Position numbers and translations under genes: made by a program
DNA from: JAWKWH01 sp963669285
GTDB lineage: Bacteria > Pseudomonadota > Alphaproteobacteria > Rhizobiales > Rhizobiaceae
Assembly: GCA_963669285.2 (NCBI GenBank)
Contig: CAXXSI010000022.1
Location: 62,001-126,000, forward strand
Direction: 5' to 3'
DNA: 64,000 nucleotides
The notes under the pieces: generated by a model
Database searches by the model: none
What the model was told of the DNA's origin: nothing
Seen by the model: the letters and a program-made list of their open reading frames with translations, nothing else
Shown here: in pieces, positions 8,798 to 17,732 of the stretch
Layout of the letters: each line of letters opens with the position of its first letter
Numbering within the stretch: position 1 is the stretch's first letter

Positions 8798-10152
8798 AAT
8801 TGGGCTGACCCTGAACTGAGGTTGAGCTCCCGATAGGATCACAGGACGTCTGTGAACATGGGAGATTTCGAATGGAGTATTATGCTGGCTTAGATGTATC
8901 GCTGCGATCCTGCGCAGTTTGCGTGGTCGACAACAAAGGCAAGGTCTTGTGTGAGCGAGAACTGCCTTGCGAGATTGAGGAGATTGCGGGATATCTGACC
9001 GCACTTCCCATTCTAATCGAGCGCATTGGCTTTGAATCCGGCACCTTAAGCCAGCATCTTTTCTACGGTTTGACAGCGGAAGGCTTCGATGTTGTCTGCA
9101 TGGAAGCGCGGCAGGTGAGTGCCGCGCTGTCAGCGATGCGCAATAAGACGGATCGGAATGACGCCCGTGGAATTGCACAGATCTTGCGGACAGGTTGGTT
9201 CAGCCCGGTCCATATGAAAAGCCGGGAGGCACATGGCGTCAGAGCTCTTCTGAGCACGCGTAAGGCCTTGCTGAGCAAAACAATTGACCTGGCCAACGAA
9301 GTACGCGGTCTGCTGAAGATATTTGGCATACGGCTGCCCAAAACGGTGAAGCATGGCAGCTTTGACGGTGTTGTCCGGCCGATGATCGAGATGGACGAGG
9401 TTCTGGCTCATGCCATGCTGCCGCTGCTCGACGCCCGGCTGGTTTTGTATCAGCACTTTTTGGAACTCGATCGTCGGGTCAAACGCGTGGCCAGTCGGGA
9501 TGAGGTGTGCATGCGCATGATGACCGTCCCCGGTGTTGGGCCAATTGCAGCTTTGACCTTCAAGGCTGCGGTCGATGATCCCGCGCGCTTCAAGCGGTCT
9601 CGCACCGTGGCTGCCCACTTTGGCTTGACGCCTCGAAGATACCAGTCTGGTGAGCACGACAACCCTGGCCGGATATCCAAAGCCGGGGATCGAGATGTCA
9701 GGGCGACGCTCTACGCTGCCGCCAATGCCTTGCTCATGCGAACAATGGCCGGGTCGCAGATCAAGTCTTGGGGTATGCGCCTTATGCGCAAAAAAGGACG
9801 TCGCCGCGCCGTAGTCGCAGTGGCTCGTAAACTGGCCGTCCTGCTTCACCGTATGTGGGCCGACGGCACGGAGTTCCGTTCAGAAAAGGTGGAGGGCATG
9901 GCATGATCTGACGACCAACACCAATCTGAATGGGATAGTCCTCACCGGACGAGGTTCGTGGGCAAAGCCGAAAATGTCTGCTGCGCAACGAGAAGCGCGT
10001 CTCAAAGCAAGGCTCCCCACTGCCAATCCGACACATGCGTGCAGCGGTGTCCCTCGTGGCATCAACAAGACTGCGAAGAGAAGCGTGACCCGGATGAGAC
10101 GACAATGATCCCAAACAACCAAGGAAAACGAGCTTGACCCTAACGCCCAATT
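8798..10152 (+). mobile_element. IS110-family (IS1111-like) insertion sequence
   Basis: About 1,355 bp carrying one transposase gene (8872-9906). AATTGGGC at 8798-8805 is repeated inverted as GCCCAATT at 10145-10152, proposed as ends; no second copy in the window confirms them, so the boundary is tentative. The 3' noncoding part (about 245 bp after the gene) is much longer than the 5' part (74 bp), the layout expected of IS1111-type members, in which the guiding bridge RNA is encoded downstream. No obvious target duplication, as usual for IS110. Different from the duplicated IS at 15455 and 23808. Confidence 0.75.
8872..9906 (+). CDS. IS110-family transposase
   Basis: 344-residue, apparently intact DEDD recombinase. 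The N-terminal RuvC-like half shows the first Asp in YAGLDVSLRSCAVCV, a Glu in GFESGT and the KTDRNDARGIAQ motif holding the last two acidic residues. The C-terminal transposase_20 half contains the helix-hairpin-helix-like MMTVPGVGPIAALTF, then LTPRRYQSGE, and the region usually holding the catalytic Ser. Only about a quarter identical by eye to the transposase at 15542, so an independent element. Confidence 0.95.
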   Translation: MEYYAGLDVSLRSCAVCVVDNKGKVLCERELPCEIEEIAGYLTALPILIERIGFESGTLSQHLFYGLTAEGFDVVCMEARQVSAALSAMRNKTDRNDARGIAQILRTGWFSPVHMKSREAHGVRALLSTRKALLSKTIDLANEVRGLLKIFGIRLPKTVKHGSFDGVVRPMIEMDEVLAHAMLPLLDARLVLYQHFLELDRRVKRVASRDEVCMRMMTVPGVGPIAALTFKAAVDDPARFKRSRTVAAHFGLTPRRYQSGEHDNPGRISKAGDRDVRATLYAAANALLMRTMAGSQIKSWGMRLMRKKGRRRAVVAVARKLAVLLHRMWADGTEFRSEKVEGMA

Positions 10153-10419
10153 AGAGAAGGAGACATTGGAACCCCAGTTAGCCGGATGTGCCGCTCACGT
10201 TATTCCAATGCCGCATTGCGCCCTTTGTGTACATCGCCTCGGTGTCGCAATTTGAGTGAAGCCGGCATCGAATGCTCGCCGATCATCACCCATTCAGATG
10301 GCAATCAATTGCTTCAGAAATGAAAGGCAATCTGCATGTTCGTAACTCGCGGCAATCTCCATTTGAACCGGATTGCGACGACGTGTCGGAAACAGGAAGA
10401 ATGAGCTGTTATTTTGGCT

Positions 10420-10968
10420 TCATTGCCCCAGCACCGGATACGCATATGAGTAGACGAGATCGCGATCGCGAACGGGTTCGTGACATGAAAGGCAGTCGGC
10501 CTGGTAGTCTGTGCTTACCGTTTGCGTTTTGTTGTCAGGTTTGAAAAAGGCCCAACCCCAGCCATCGCCCCATAACGGACCATTGTTCTTCCCGGCTGCA
10601 TCCCTGACCATGACAAAATAGCCTGCTACATCGGCGGCCGACGTCGCTTCGCCGGTGGTGAGCGTTTCGGTCTTGCCGTTGAACAGTTCCTTTACCAGCA
10701 CCGTTCCATCGGGAAAGCCGCCGGTCTTTCGAAACGCCGCTATGGTGCCTGGTGATGCATAGACAATATGCTGGCCGACTGCGCCACCGGTGTCGGCATC
10801 CCCTGCAACAGCCCAGGCACCGAGGAACTCGAACTCTGTGCGGAAATTGTCTGGTACAACGATTTGGCCGTTCGACATCCCGGATTGCGAATGTGACACG
10901 CCTGTCACCGCGGTACCGCCGACGATTGCCATCGCGACGGCGCTGAAGATAACTCGTTTCATTTTCAT
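10420..10968 (-). CDS. Cytochrome P460 family protein
   Basis: 182-residue exported haem protein. Signal peptide MKRVIFSAVAMAIVGGTAVTG lacks a lipobox. A single c-type haem site, CLSCH, lies near the C-terminus as in cytochrome P460, and GTVLVKELF in the middle holds a Lys that could correspond to the residue cross-linked to haem in true P460 (alignment by eye). P460 of ammonia oxidisers converts hydroxylamine and NO; many alphaproteobacterial homologues have no known role. Start ATG 10968 chosen because GAGGG lies upstream; ATG 10986 has no ribosome site. Second of two tandem paralogues, after 11083-11670. Confidence 0.87.
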   Translation of the reverse strand: MKMKRVIFSAVAMAIVGGTAVTGVSHSQSGMSNGQIVVPDNFRTEFEFLGAWAVAGDADTGGAVGQHIVYASPGTIAAFRKTGGFPDGTVLVKELFNGKTETLTTGEATSAADVAGYFVMVRDAAGKNNGPLWGDGWGWAFFKPDNKTQTVSTDYQADCLSCHEPVRDRDLVYSYAYPVLGQ

Positions 10969-11082
10969 GATCGTGAACCCTCGCATTGTGGTTGTGGTTC
11001 TGGATATCGCTCCCGCGGGTAACCGATGACCAGCACACCGCTGCTATCGCAACGATGTGCACTGGGTCGGTCGTCTTGGGGG

Positions 11083-11670
11083 TTAGTTGAGGATGGCGTA
11101 AAACCGCGTGAACACCATGTCTTTGGTTGCATTGTCGATATGACATTGTGCGCAAGCTTCGGCAGGTGCAGCCGCCGCGGTCTCCGCATAGGGTGGAGCG
11201 TGGTGGCCAAAGTTGAAGTAACCCCAATTGTTGGTGTCACCAAAGCGCGTGGAGTCCTTCACGGCTATGTCGATACCGTTGCGTGCTGCCGGGAAGAAGC
11301 CGCGGCCTGAGACCTCGTCGCGCGAACCATCCTCATATTCGGCCGGCTGGGTGAGCTGAAGCTCCTTGAGCATGATTGTGCCTTCCGGAAATTCACCGGT
11401 TTCCTTGTAGGCCCGATAAGCTTCAGGCTGCGTGTAGACGTTATGATACTCGGGAAATCCGGCCTCACCGTCATTGAGCGCGTTCGGCGTGAGTGGCGAA
11501 CCGAGATAGACCCATTCGTGATAACCCTCCGGTAATACCAACTGCCCTTCGGCGGTCCATTTCGGGCCCCATTCAGCGGTCTGTGCTGTGGCGGAGAGTT
11601 GTGCGTATCCAAGCGCTACAACTGCCGCCAATCCTGCTACTGCAGCCGCTGTCTTTAACTTTCCAGTCAT
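11083..11670 (-). CDS. Cytochrome P460 family protein
   Basis: 195-residue paralogue of the neighbouring gene, with signal peptide (KTAAAVAGLAAVVALGYAQLSATAQ), the shared GTIMLKELQL segment and a C-terminal haem site CAQCH. Also contains GYHEWVYLGSPLTPN, the usual P460 opening strand. AAAGGA precedes the start. Both P460 genes point away from the AraC regulator at 11853 and probably form one transcript; a 114-bp gap separates them. Likely periplasmic. Substrate not determinable; hydroxylamine/NO detoxification is one family function. Confidence 0.87.
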   Translation of the reverse strand: MTGKLKTAAAVAGLAAVVALGYAQLSATAQTAEWGPKWTAEGQLVLPEGYHEWVYLGSPLTPNALNDGEAGFPEYHNVYTQPEAYRAYKETGEFPEGTIMLKELQLTQPAEYEDGSRDEVSGRGFFPAARNGIDIAVKDSTRFGDTNNWGYFNFGHHAPPYAETAAAAPAEACAQCHIDNATKDMVFTRFYAILN

Positions 11671-11852
11671 TTGATGTGTATCCTTTCCGCGCTGGGACTG
11701 CTCTGTTCAGCCCCTTACAATCTGCTGTCGCCCAAGATTAGGAACTGCAGCGCCCCAAACCATGGATGATCGTTTAGAATTTCTTGCAGATCGTACAATT
11801 CGCGGAATTGCCGCTGGACCAGTCAACCAACGCGGTTAGAACGGATCGGAAC

Positions 11853-12779
11853 ATGGACACTATCGCAACAATTCTCGATCTCATCCGCGTCCGCAGCGCT
11901 GTCTATTTCGGCAAGATCGTGCGCCCGCCCTGGGGCATGGAAATTGACAGACGTGCCGAGGTTTGGCGGTTTCATCTCGTGCTTAGCGGTTCGACATGGG
12001 TCAGGCTGGAAGACGGCTCGAACGACACACATCTCGATGCCGGCGATTTCGTCATCGTCCCTCGTGGTGAAGCTCACATATTGAGTGATCGCAGGACGGG
12101 ACCGGTCACCTCAAGTCATCATGTACCCGACACCGAGCCAACTCCCGAATTCGAATTTCGCCTGCCGCATAAGGATGAAACACATCTGCTGTGCGGTTAC
12201 TTCCGGTTCGCCCAAGGCACACCGCTTGCGCTGCTCGATCAGTTGCCCAGTCTTCTGGTTGCATCTGCAGATGGACGATCTACCGCCGGAAACGTGGATG
12301 TAATTACCGGCCTCATCCGTCGGGAAATGCAGAAACAGGGATCTGTCCCGCTTGTTGTGCTCAACAGGCTGACTGAGATCATGTTTTACGATGCGCTGCG
12401 CCAATGGCTTCAAAACGCGATGATCCCAAAAGGCGCCCTGGCGGCTCTTGGCGATCTGAATCTCCAGCGCGCCCTCAGTGATATTCACACATCACCGGAA
12501 AAGGCCTGGACGGTGGAGGAATTGGCACGTGTAGCGGGATACTCGCGGACTGCTTTTTCAAACCACTTCCGTGCGGCAACCGGATATTCACCGATTGAGT
12601 ACCTGGCCCGTTGGCGGGTTGAACTGGCCCAGCGAATGTTGACCGAAAGCAATCTGAGCCTCGACAATATCGCGTCCAGCATCGGATACCTGGATACAAA
12701 CTCCTTCAGTCGGGCCTTCAGTCGCATCAACGGAATCCCGCCTGGGGCGTACAGGCGCGCATCGCGCAGCCAACCGTGA
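11853..12779 (+). CDS. AraC-family regulator with N-terminal cupin
   Basis: 308-residue regulator. Residues ~10-190 form a cupin_6-type sensor (VWRFHLVLSGSTWVRLED..DAGDFVIVPRGEAH), and residues ~205-305 hold two AraC helix-turn-helix units, with WTVEELARVAGYSRTAFSNHFR and the signature LDNIASSIGYLDTNSFSRAF. An in-frame TTG at 11784 exists, but ATG 11853 after GGATCGGA begins with the conserved family start. Divergent from the two P460 genes with 182 bp between, so likely their regulator. The sensor suggests a small metabolite as signal. Confidence 0.92.
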   Translation: MDTIATILDLIRVRSAVYFGKIVRPPWGMEIDRRAEVWRFHLVLSGSTWVRLEDGSNDTHLDAGDFVIVPRGEAHILSDRRTGPVTSSHHVPDTEPTPEFEFRLPHKDETHLLCGYFRFAQGTPLALLDQLPSLLVASADGRSTAGNVDVITGLIRREMQKQGSVPLVVLNRLTEIMFYDALRQWLQNAMIPKGALAALGDLNLQRALSDIHTSPEKAWTVEELARVAGYSRTAFSNHFRAATGYSPIEYLARWRVELAQRMLTESNLSLDNIASSIGYLDTNSFSRAFSRINGIPPGAYRRASRSQP

Positions 12780-13215
12780 GTGTGAACCATATCAGCGCCG
12801 GTCGGCCATCTGGCAGTTCTGCGTGTCATTCCTTAAAAGTGTCGCATAGCAAATAGTAGCGATTAGTGGCCTTGGCACGGTTATCCCAGATGCTCGCAGA
12901 ATTGAAGATTGGCGACATTCGGCATTCTCAATAGTTTTCGGAGCGTCGCAATTCGGACGGTGGTGGATCTGCCAATTGGTCGCTTTGTCCGCAGTCCCGC
13001 CCCCGCCGACCTGGTTATGCTGAATTGAGGATCGAATAACCGTTTTCAGGTTGCTAAACTGCAGCGTCTATTGTTGACGCGAAAACCCGGAATGGGCCGA
13101 AACGCCGATCAAACGAAATCAAATTCTCAAAAACCGTCAAAACTCCAATCCAAGCCTACATGAGCATTAAAATCTGATTGGAGATTTGGTTCCCGTTGGA
13201 AGGCCGCGCTCAATC
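12780..13215. other. Noncoding stretch, nothing recognised
   Basis: 436 bp between the AraC gene and the small membrane protein gene. Both strands were read; I see no open frame with a ribosome site, no tRNA, no terminator-like hairpin with U-run and no repeat shared with the rest of the window. Confidence 0.5.
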
Positions 13216-13386
13216 TCACTCGCCTCCAGAGTTGCTACCATCAAACCCGCCGCCGCCCAAAAACCAAAGGTTGGTTGAATTGGTGCCTGATCTGGTTTGC
13301 CGACGCTTCATCACTGCAATGATGGCAACGATCGCGCAGAAGATCAAAAATCCCAACAAACCATAAACGATCATATCTCTCTGCAT
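13216..13386 (-). CDS. Small single-pass membrane protein with Gly-rich tail
   Basis: 56 residues. After MQRDM comes one clear membrane helix, IVYGLLGFLIFCAIVAIIAV (residues 6-25), then a basic patch MKRRQTR that predicts a cytoplasmic C-side, and a tail ending FLGGGGFDGSNSGGE. GGGAG-type Shine-Dalgarno lies 6 bases before the ATG, which supports real translation. The tail resembles the GGGGF/SGG endings of several short bacterial membrane proteins of unknown role. Function unknown; the longer frame on the opposite strand has no ribosome site and low-complexity composition. Confidence 0.6.
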   Translation of the reverse strand: MQRDMIVYGLLGFLIFCAIVAIIAVMKRRQTRSGTNSTNLWFLGGGGFDGSNSGGE

Positions 13387-13751
13387 TTCGATCTCCCATC
13401 TCGATCACCTGTCAATGAAGCTGTAACATGTGCCGGGCACTGAGACAGATGCCTCGGGCGCCAAATTTGGTGACTGTTTCATCCGCTTGACCGACTTTAA
13501 ATCCCCGCAGGCGCAATCTGTAATTGTGTGACAGCTTTTTCGGACGATGCGAGGCGGCAAAGCTCGGATCAGTGAACACCCCCTATGGAACCACAGCGCT
13601 CGACAAAGATTGGCGTTAGAACTGTGGTAATCCGCATAGAAACTTGTCCCAATGTACTGCTGAATAGTCCTGATGCCATTTGAAGCTATTGAACTATTTG
13701 ATCAACATCTCACCCACGGCTTTGCCGTGAGTGCCATTTCCGGGGCCATTT
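13387..13751. other. Noncoding stretch, nothing recognised
   Basis: 365 bp between two small genes. Probably holds the promoter of the leftward membrane-protein gene and of the rightward 78-residue gene; no operator palindrome or RNA structure was evident. Confidence 0.4.
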
Positions 13752-13988
13752 ATGCGTATTTCCAAGCCGAAAACGACTTCAATCAACCCACCATACATCA
13801 ACGAGTGTGAGGAAGCTCTTGCGCCGGTATTTAACGATTTGGCGGATTTGGCAGAGCAAAGGGGTTGGAACGGAACGGTTGTCGCCATGACGTTGCTATC
13901 GTTGGCAAAATCCAATCTTAGCCACAAAAGCACGGATGCCGAATTCGACAAGGTTCTCCAGGTGGTGCGGGTTGCAGCTTTAAGATAG
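13752..13988 (+). CDS. Small hypothetical protein
   Basis: 78 residues with balanced composition and predicted helices (INECEEALAPVFNDLADLAEQRGWNGTVVAMTLLSLAKSN in two parts). No signal, membrane segment or motif that I recognise. GTG 13731 would add seven residues. Coding nature rests on amino-acid composition and length only; no strong ribosome site is seen. Confidence 0.5.
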   Translation: MRISKPKTTSINPPYINECEEALAPVFNDLADLAEQRGWNGTVVAMTLLSLAKSNLSHKSTDAEFDKVLQVVRVAALR

Positions 13989-14064
13989 CTGGTCAGTTAC
14001 AACGGTCTCTCGTTACGGTCCGGTAATCTGTTGGCCGTACTGGTTATGTGGGCGGAGAAAGGGC

Positions 14065-14361
14065 GTGAACGTGGAAACGAAGGAATTCGCCGAGCGTCGA
14101 AGCATGCATCGGCATCCGGTCGACATGCACGGCAAAATTAAGCGCGGTGGGAAACACCCGGAATCTATCTGCAGCATCCGGAACATGAGCTTGATGGGTG
14201 CAGAACTGCGTGTCGGCGGCGATCAGCAATTTCCCGATGAGTTTCTACTCGTTGTCCGCGCAGAAGGCCGCACATATCGGTGCCGTCAGCATTGGCGTGA
14301 GAGACGAAGAATGGGGGTTGAGTTTGTTGGCGTTGAAACCGACCCGGTGGCCCATTGTTGA
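14065..14361 (+). CDS. PilZ domain protein (putative c-di-GMP binding)
   Basis: 98 residues almost wholly one PilZ domain. The N-terminal RRSMHRHPV corresponds to the RxxxR c-di-GMP-binding loop and NMSLMGAEL to the (D/N)xSxxG motif; the barrel continues through FLLVVRAEGRTYRCR and ends RMGVEFVG. Starts at GTG 14065, 7 bases after GGAG. Stand-alone PilZ proteins of this size are abundant in rhizobia and act as c-di-GMP receptors. No neighbouring cyclase or motility gene shows its target. Confidence 0.82.
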   Translation: MNVETKEFAERRSMHRHPVDMHGKIKRGGKHPESICSIRNMSLMGAELRVGGDQQFPDEFLLVVRAEGRTYRCRQHWRERRRMGVEFVGVETDPVAHC

Positions 14362-14648
14362 GTAAGTCAGCCGTGACCAAGCAAGACCGACCAGATGGTC
14401 CAAATCCTTTGCTCTGGTCCCATTGCGTGGCTTGGTTGATTGGCCTCCGCCCCCAGTAAGGCACCTTGGGCGAGGCACTGATCGTTTCGGCCCATAGAAT
14501 CCAGTTAGTGAGACAGTCGCTATTGTATCCCAAGGCCTGAAAAGCGGTCATTGCACCTGACGACAAAATACTCCGCATTGGCGACAAACCTTCAAGTTCA
14601 TCGAAGCATCAAGAGTTCCCGACCATCCACCGACATCAAACTACCGAG

Positions 14649-15281
14649 CTATTTGGCCGCAACAGGACTCGAAGGTCCCGCAGCAAGTTTAAGCGCATCT
14701 CTCATTTCGTTAAGCGAGCGCCGCGCGCCCGTCTGCAGGCACTCCATTGCCTCCAGGGCACTGTCATGAGCGGGCTGTGACGACCCAGCCACACAGTCCT
14801 CTACCACTCGACAATAATAGTCATGTTGATGAGCGTCGACGAATGTGTAGTGGACGCACACGTCTGTCAGTCCACCGGTGAGGATCAGTGTATTGGCCTT
14901 TAGGCCTTTAAGCAGGATTTCCAGATCAGTCCCGAAAAAACAGGAATATCGGCGTTTGGCAATGAAGTAGTCGGTCGGACGCGGATCCATCGCTTGAGCA
15001 TACTCCGTCATCGGATCGGTTTCGATGCAGTGAACATCCTCGCTGCCATCCAGCTCGCGGCCGAAATCGACATGGTCGGGGCGATGTACCTCCTTTACAA
15101 AAACAACCGGCACACCGACCTCATGGGCGATATCCACCAGCTCCCTGGTTTGTGAAACGCGTTCTTTGTAAACGGACATGACCGGGATGCCAGCGTCACT
15201 TCGATCTTCGGCGAAAGTACCTTCTTGGATATCGATGACGATCAGTACCGGATTGCCTTCGATGATCGCACGCCCTGACAT
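14649..15281 (-). CDS. Isochorismatase-family cysteine hydrolase
   Basis: 210-residue cytoplasmic hydrolase. The catalytic triad of the family is visible: Asp in VLIVIDIQEGTF, Lys in FIAKRRYSCFFGT and Cys in LTGGLTDVCVHYT. Family members hydrolyse isochorismate, nicotinamide, N-carbamoyl compounds or ureidoacrylate; this sequence lacks features that settle which. AGGGGAG upstream supports ATG 15281 over ATG 15302. It stands alone, 370 bp from the PilZ gene and just left of an IS copy. Confidence 0.9.
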   Translation of the reverse strand: MSGRAIIEGNPVLIVIDIQEGTFAEDRSDAGIPVMSVYKERVSQTRELVDIAHEVGVPVVFVKEVHRPDHVDFGRELDGSEDVHCIETDPMTEYAQAMDPRPTDYFIAKRRYSCFFGTDLEILLKGLKANTLILTGGLTDVCVHYTFVDAHQHDYYCRVVEDCVAGSSQPAHDSALEAMECLQTGARRSLNEMRDALKLAAGPSSPVAAK

Positions 15282-15454
15282 GACAGATTCTCCCCTTTTC
15301 ATGCGAGCATAGTAGCGCTATGCGCGACCAGTGCTACCAGTTCGGCAATGCGGCCGATGGCGGACATTCAGTGCCGGACACGATGTTGCATCGGATCGAT
15401 TCTGAAGCGGACATTGGTCGAGAGGCGACCTGACTGGTTGTTGGATGACCGCAG

Positions 15455-16822
15455 AGCGGATGGTGTGGATGGCTCCTGCACCATCGGCGTCATGATGCGC
15501 CATACTGCAGTTGTCACGAACTGCTTGAGAGGAGCCACCCAATGCAAGTTACAACGATCGGCCTGGATCTGGCGAAGAATGTTTTTCAGGTCCACGGGAT
15601 CAATGACGCCGGCGATGTCGTGTTCAACCGGTCCTTGAGACGATCGCAGGTATTGTCATTTTTCGAGGATCTCAAACCGTGCTTGGTTGGAATGGAAGCT
15701 TGTGCCACCAGTCATTACTGGGCGCGGGAGCTTGCCATGCTGGGCCATGACATCAGGCTGATTCCGCCTGTTTATGTGAAGCCGTATGTCAAAAGGGGTA
15801 AGTCCGATGCCGTTGATGCGGCGGCCATCTGCGAGGCGGTCACTCGTCCGACCATGCGATTTGTTGAAGTGAAGACACCCGAACAACAGGCAATACTGGC
15901 GATTCATCGAACCCGTGATCTGATCGTCCGGCAGCGTACACAGACGATCAATATGTTGCGTGCCCAGCTAGCGGAGTTTGGCGTGGTTCTGCATCAGGGG
16001 GTTAGTCATGCCATTCAATTTGCCAACCGATACCTCCAAGGGGAGCAACCTGACCTGCCTGAAGTTGTTGACGATGTCATCTTTGAGCTTTGTGATCAGC
16101 TGATATTCTTGCACGCAAAGATCACACGATGCTCCCGCGAGATGGTGCAAATCGCTAGACGGGAGGAACGTGCTGCATTGCTTCAAACCATTCCGGGCGT
16201 TGGTCCGATTACCGCTTCAGCAATTGTCGCAACAGTTGGAAGCGGTAACCAGTTCAACAATGGCCGGCAATTCGCTGCCTGGCTGGGGCTGACGCCGATC
16301 AACAAATCAAGCGGTGGGAAAGAACGGTTAGGCCGCATCTCGAAGATGGGTGATCAATACATCCGGCGATTGCTCGTCTTGGGCATGGTGTCCCGGATAA
16401 GGCAGATCGCCAAGACACCGGAAGCCTTTGATCCATGGTTTGCCGACATCCTGGCTCGCAAGCCGAATAAAGTAGCTGCGATTGCCATGGCCAACAAAAC
16501 TGCCCGTATGATCTGGGCGGTTCTAACCCGCAACGAACCCTACAAGGTGAGAACGATCCAACCCTGAGGGCCAAAACGAAATACAGTATCGCAAGACCAA
16601 TGAAGTGATGGAAACATTGTCAGCCCGAAGACCAAGACACCCCGTGCTTTGTCCAGAACGCAAGCTGTTCGATGAGCGGAATGGGACCTGGTCGGAGGAA
16701 ACCATCAGGGCCAGCGGACCGAAGCTCCGCGCCAACAGGCCGGACACAAGACCGCATCTGACAAACGCCCGATCACATCAAAAAAAGTCTTGCAAAGCAG
16801 GAGTCATCCACACAGGACAAAG
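15455..16822 (+). mobile_element. IS1111-type IS110-family element, copy 1
   Basis: 1,368 bp that recur, apparently base for base, at 23808-25175 (constant offset 8,353). Subterminal inverted repeats: GTGTGGATGGCTCCTGC at 15463-15479 and GCAGGAGTCATCCACAC at 16797-16813 (16 of 17 match), 8 and 9 bp inside the ends, which is the IS1111 signature. Both ends read AG, possibly the exchanged core dinucleotide. One transposase gene (15542-16567), 87 bp 5' and 255 bp 3' noncoding; the latter contains GCGGA/TCCGC and nested CTGG/CCAG stems and is the likely bridge-RNA locus. Confidence 0.92.
15542..16567 (+). CDS. IS110-family (IS1111-type) transposase
   Basis: 341-residue intact DEDD recombinase: first Asp in TTIGLDLAKNVFQVHG, Glu in VGMEACATSHYWA, and SDAVDAAAICEAV with the last two acidic residues. 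The C-terminal half has LLQTIPGVGPITASAIVA, WLGLTPINKSSGGKERLGRISKMGD, the latter holding the conserved serines. GAGAGGAG precedes the ATG. Identical in sequence to the product of 23895-24920, meaning recent duplication and probably current activity. Confidence 0.96.
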   Translation: MQVTTIGLDLAKNVFQVHGINDAGDVVFNRSLRRSQVLSFFEDLKPCLVGMEACATSHYWARELAMLGHDIRLIPPVYVKPYVKRGKSDAVDAAAICEAVTRPTMRFVEVKTPEQQAILAIHRTRDLIVRQRTQTINMLRAQLAEFGVVLHQGVSHAIQFANRYLQGEQPDLPEVVDDVIFELCDQLIFLHAKITRCSREMVQIARREERAALLQTIPGVGPITASAIVATVGSGNQFNNGRQFAAWLGLTPINKSSGGKERLGRISKMGDQYIRRLLVLGMVSRIRQIAKTPEAFDPWFADILARKPNKVAAIAMANKTARMIWAVLTRNEPYKVRTIQP

Positions 16823-16973
16823 TGATCTAAAGATTCTCGCCCACCTAGCTGATTTGCGACATCGAACGATCTGGCAAAATTGCCCCTCGTGGACGTCGTT
16901 GTCCCCTTGGCACAATATGTAGTTTGTGATTGATGGCCGCTGTTTAAATGACGATTTCCAGATCTTTGGGTAC

Positions 16974-17732
16974 CTAGTGAACACCGGTGATCATCGACAC
17001 GATTTCGTTTTTGTCGGTATCAGCTGTCTTGCGCACCCCAATCTGCTTGCCGCGCCGCAGCACACAAATGCGGTCAGAAAGTCTGAACACCTGATCAAGA
17101 CTGTGGCTGATGATCAAGGTTGCAATGTTTCGCTCCTTCAAACCGGCGACGATTTTCTCGACCTTGGCGGTTTCAGCCACACCGAGAGCAGCGGTTGGCT
17201 CGTCCAGCAATATCAGCTTCTTTGCCCAGTGCGTCGCCCGAGCGATGGCGACCCCTTGGCGCTGTCCACCCGACAAATCCCTGATGACCGCTCGAGCCGA
17301 CGGAATACGAACATCGAGCTCATCGACCAGAGACTGGGTTTCTTTCACCATTCTCGGCCGGTCCAGCAGGTGGAATGGCCCTCGCACAGGCTCTCTTCCG
17401 AGAAACATGTTCATGTAAACCGGCTGCTGATCGGCAAGCGCCAAATCCTGATACACGACCTCGATCCCGCGCGAGCGCGCCACGCTGGCATCGGCAAATG
17501 CGGTCGGCTCGCCGTCGATTTCCATCGAACCGCCTGTCGGCGAATAGACTCCGGAAACAATCTTGATCAAAGTCGATTTCCCGGCACCGTTGTCGCCAAC
17601 CAGTGCTACGATTTCGCCGGAATGCAGCTCGAGTGAAAAATCCTCGATCGCGACAACGCCGCCAAATGCCTTGTGAATGTTCTTCAATTCAAGAACCGGA
17701 GATGTGTTGCCGGTGTTTTGCAATGTGCTCAC
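16974..17732 (-). CDS. Sugar ABC transporter ATP-binding protein (single-domain RbsA/FrcA-like)
   Basis: 252-residue ATPase with Walker A VGDNGAGKSTL, Q-loop VYQDLALADQQ, signature LSGGQRQGVAIARA, Walker B LILLDEPTAAL and switch ISHSLDQ. It matches one half of RbsA-type duplicated ATPases, as in FrcA, so it must work as a homodimer. Starts 4 bp inside the YhfX-like gene and is the last gene of the leftward operon; the copy-1 IS lies 151 bp beyond its stop. Partner permease 18946-19899 and binding protein 19974-21032. Confidence 0.94.
   Translation of the reverse strand: MSTLQNTGNTSPVLELKNIHKAFGGVVAIEDFSLELHSGEIVALVGDNGAGKSTLIKIVSGVYSPTGGSMEIDGEPTAFADASVARSRGIEVVYQDLALADQQPVYMNMFLGREPVRGPFHLLDRPRMVKETQSLVDELDVRIPSARAVIRDLSGGQRQGVAIARATHWAKKLILLDEPTAALGVAETAKVEKIVAGLKERNIATLIISHSLDQVFRLSDRICVLRRGKQIGVRKTADTDKNEIVSMITGVH

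Noticed and set aside
10272..10544. 90-residue plus-strand frame
   Set aside because: Overlaps the end of the P460 gene on the other strand, without motif or ribosome site.
13178..13366. 62-residue plus-strand frame
   Set aside because: No ribosome site and Pro-rich low-complexity translation; the minus strand has a better-supported 56-residue membrane protein.
16926..17636. 236-residue plus-strand frame
   Set aside because: Antisense to the ABC ATPase with all its nucleotide-binding motifs.
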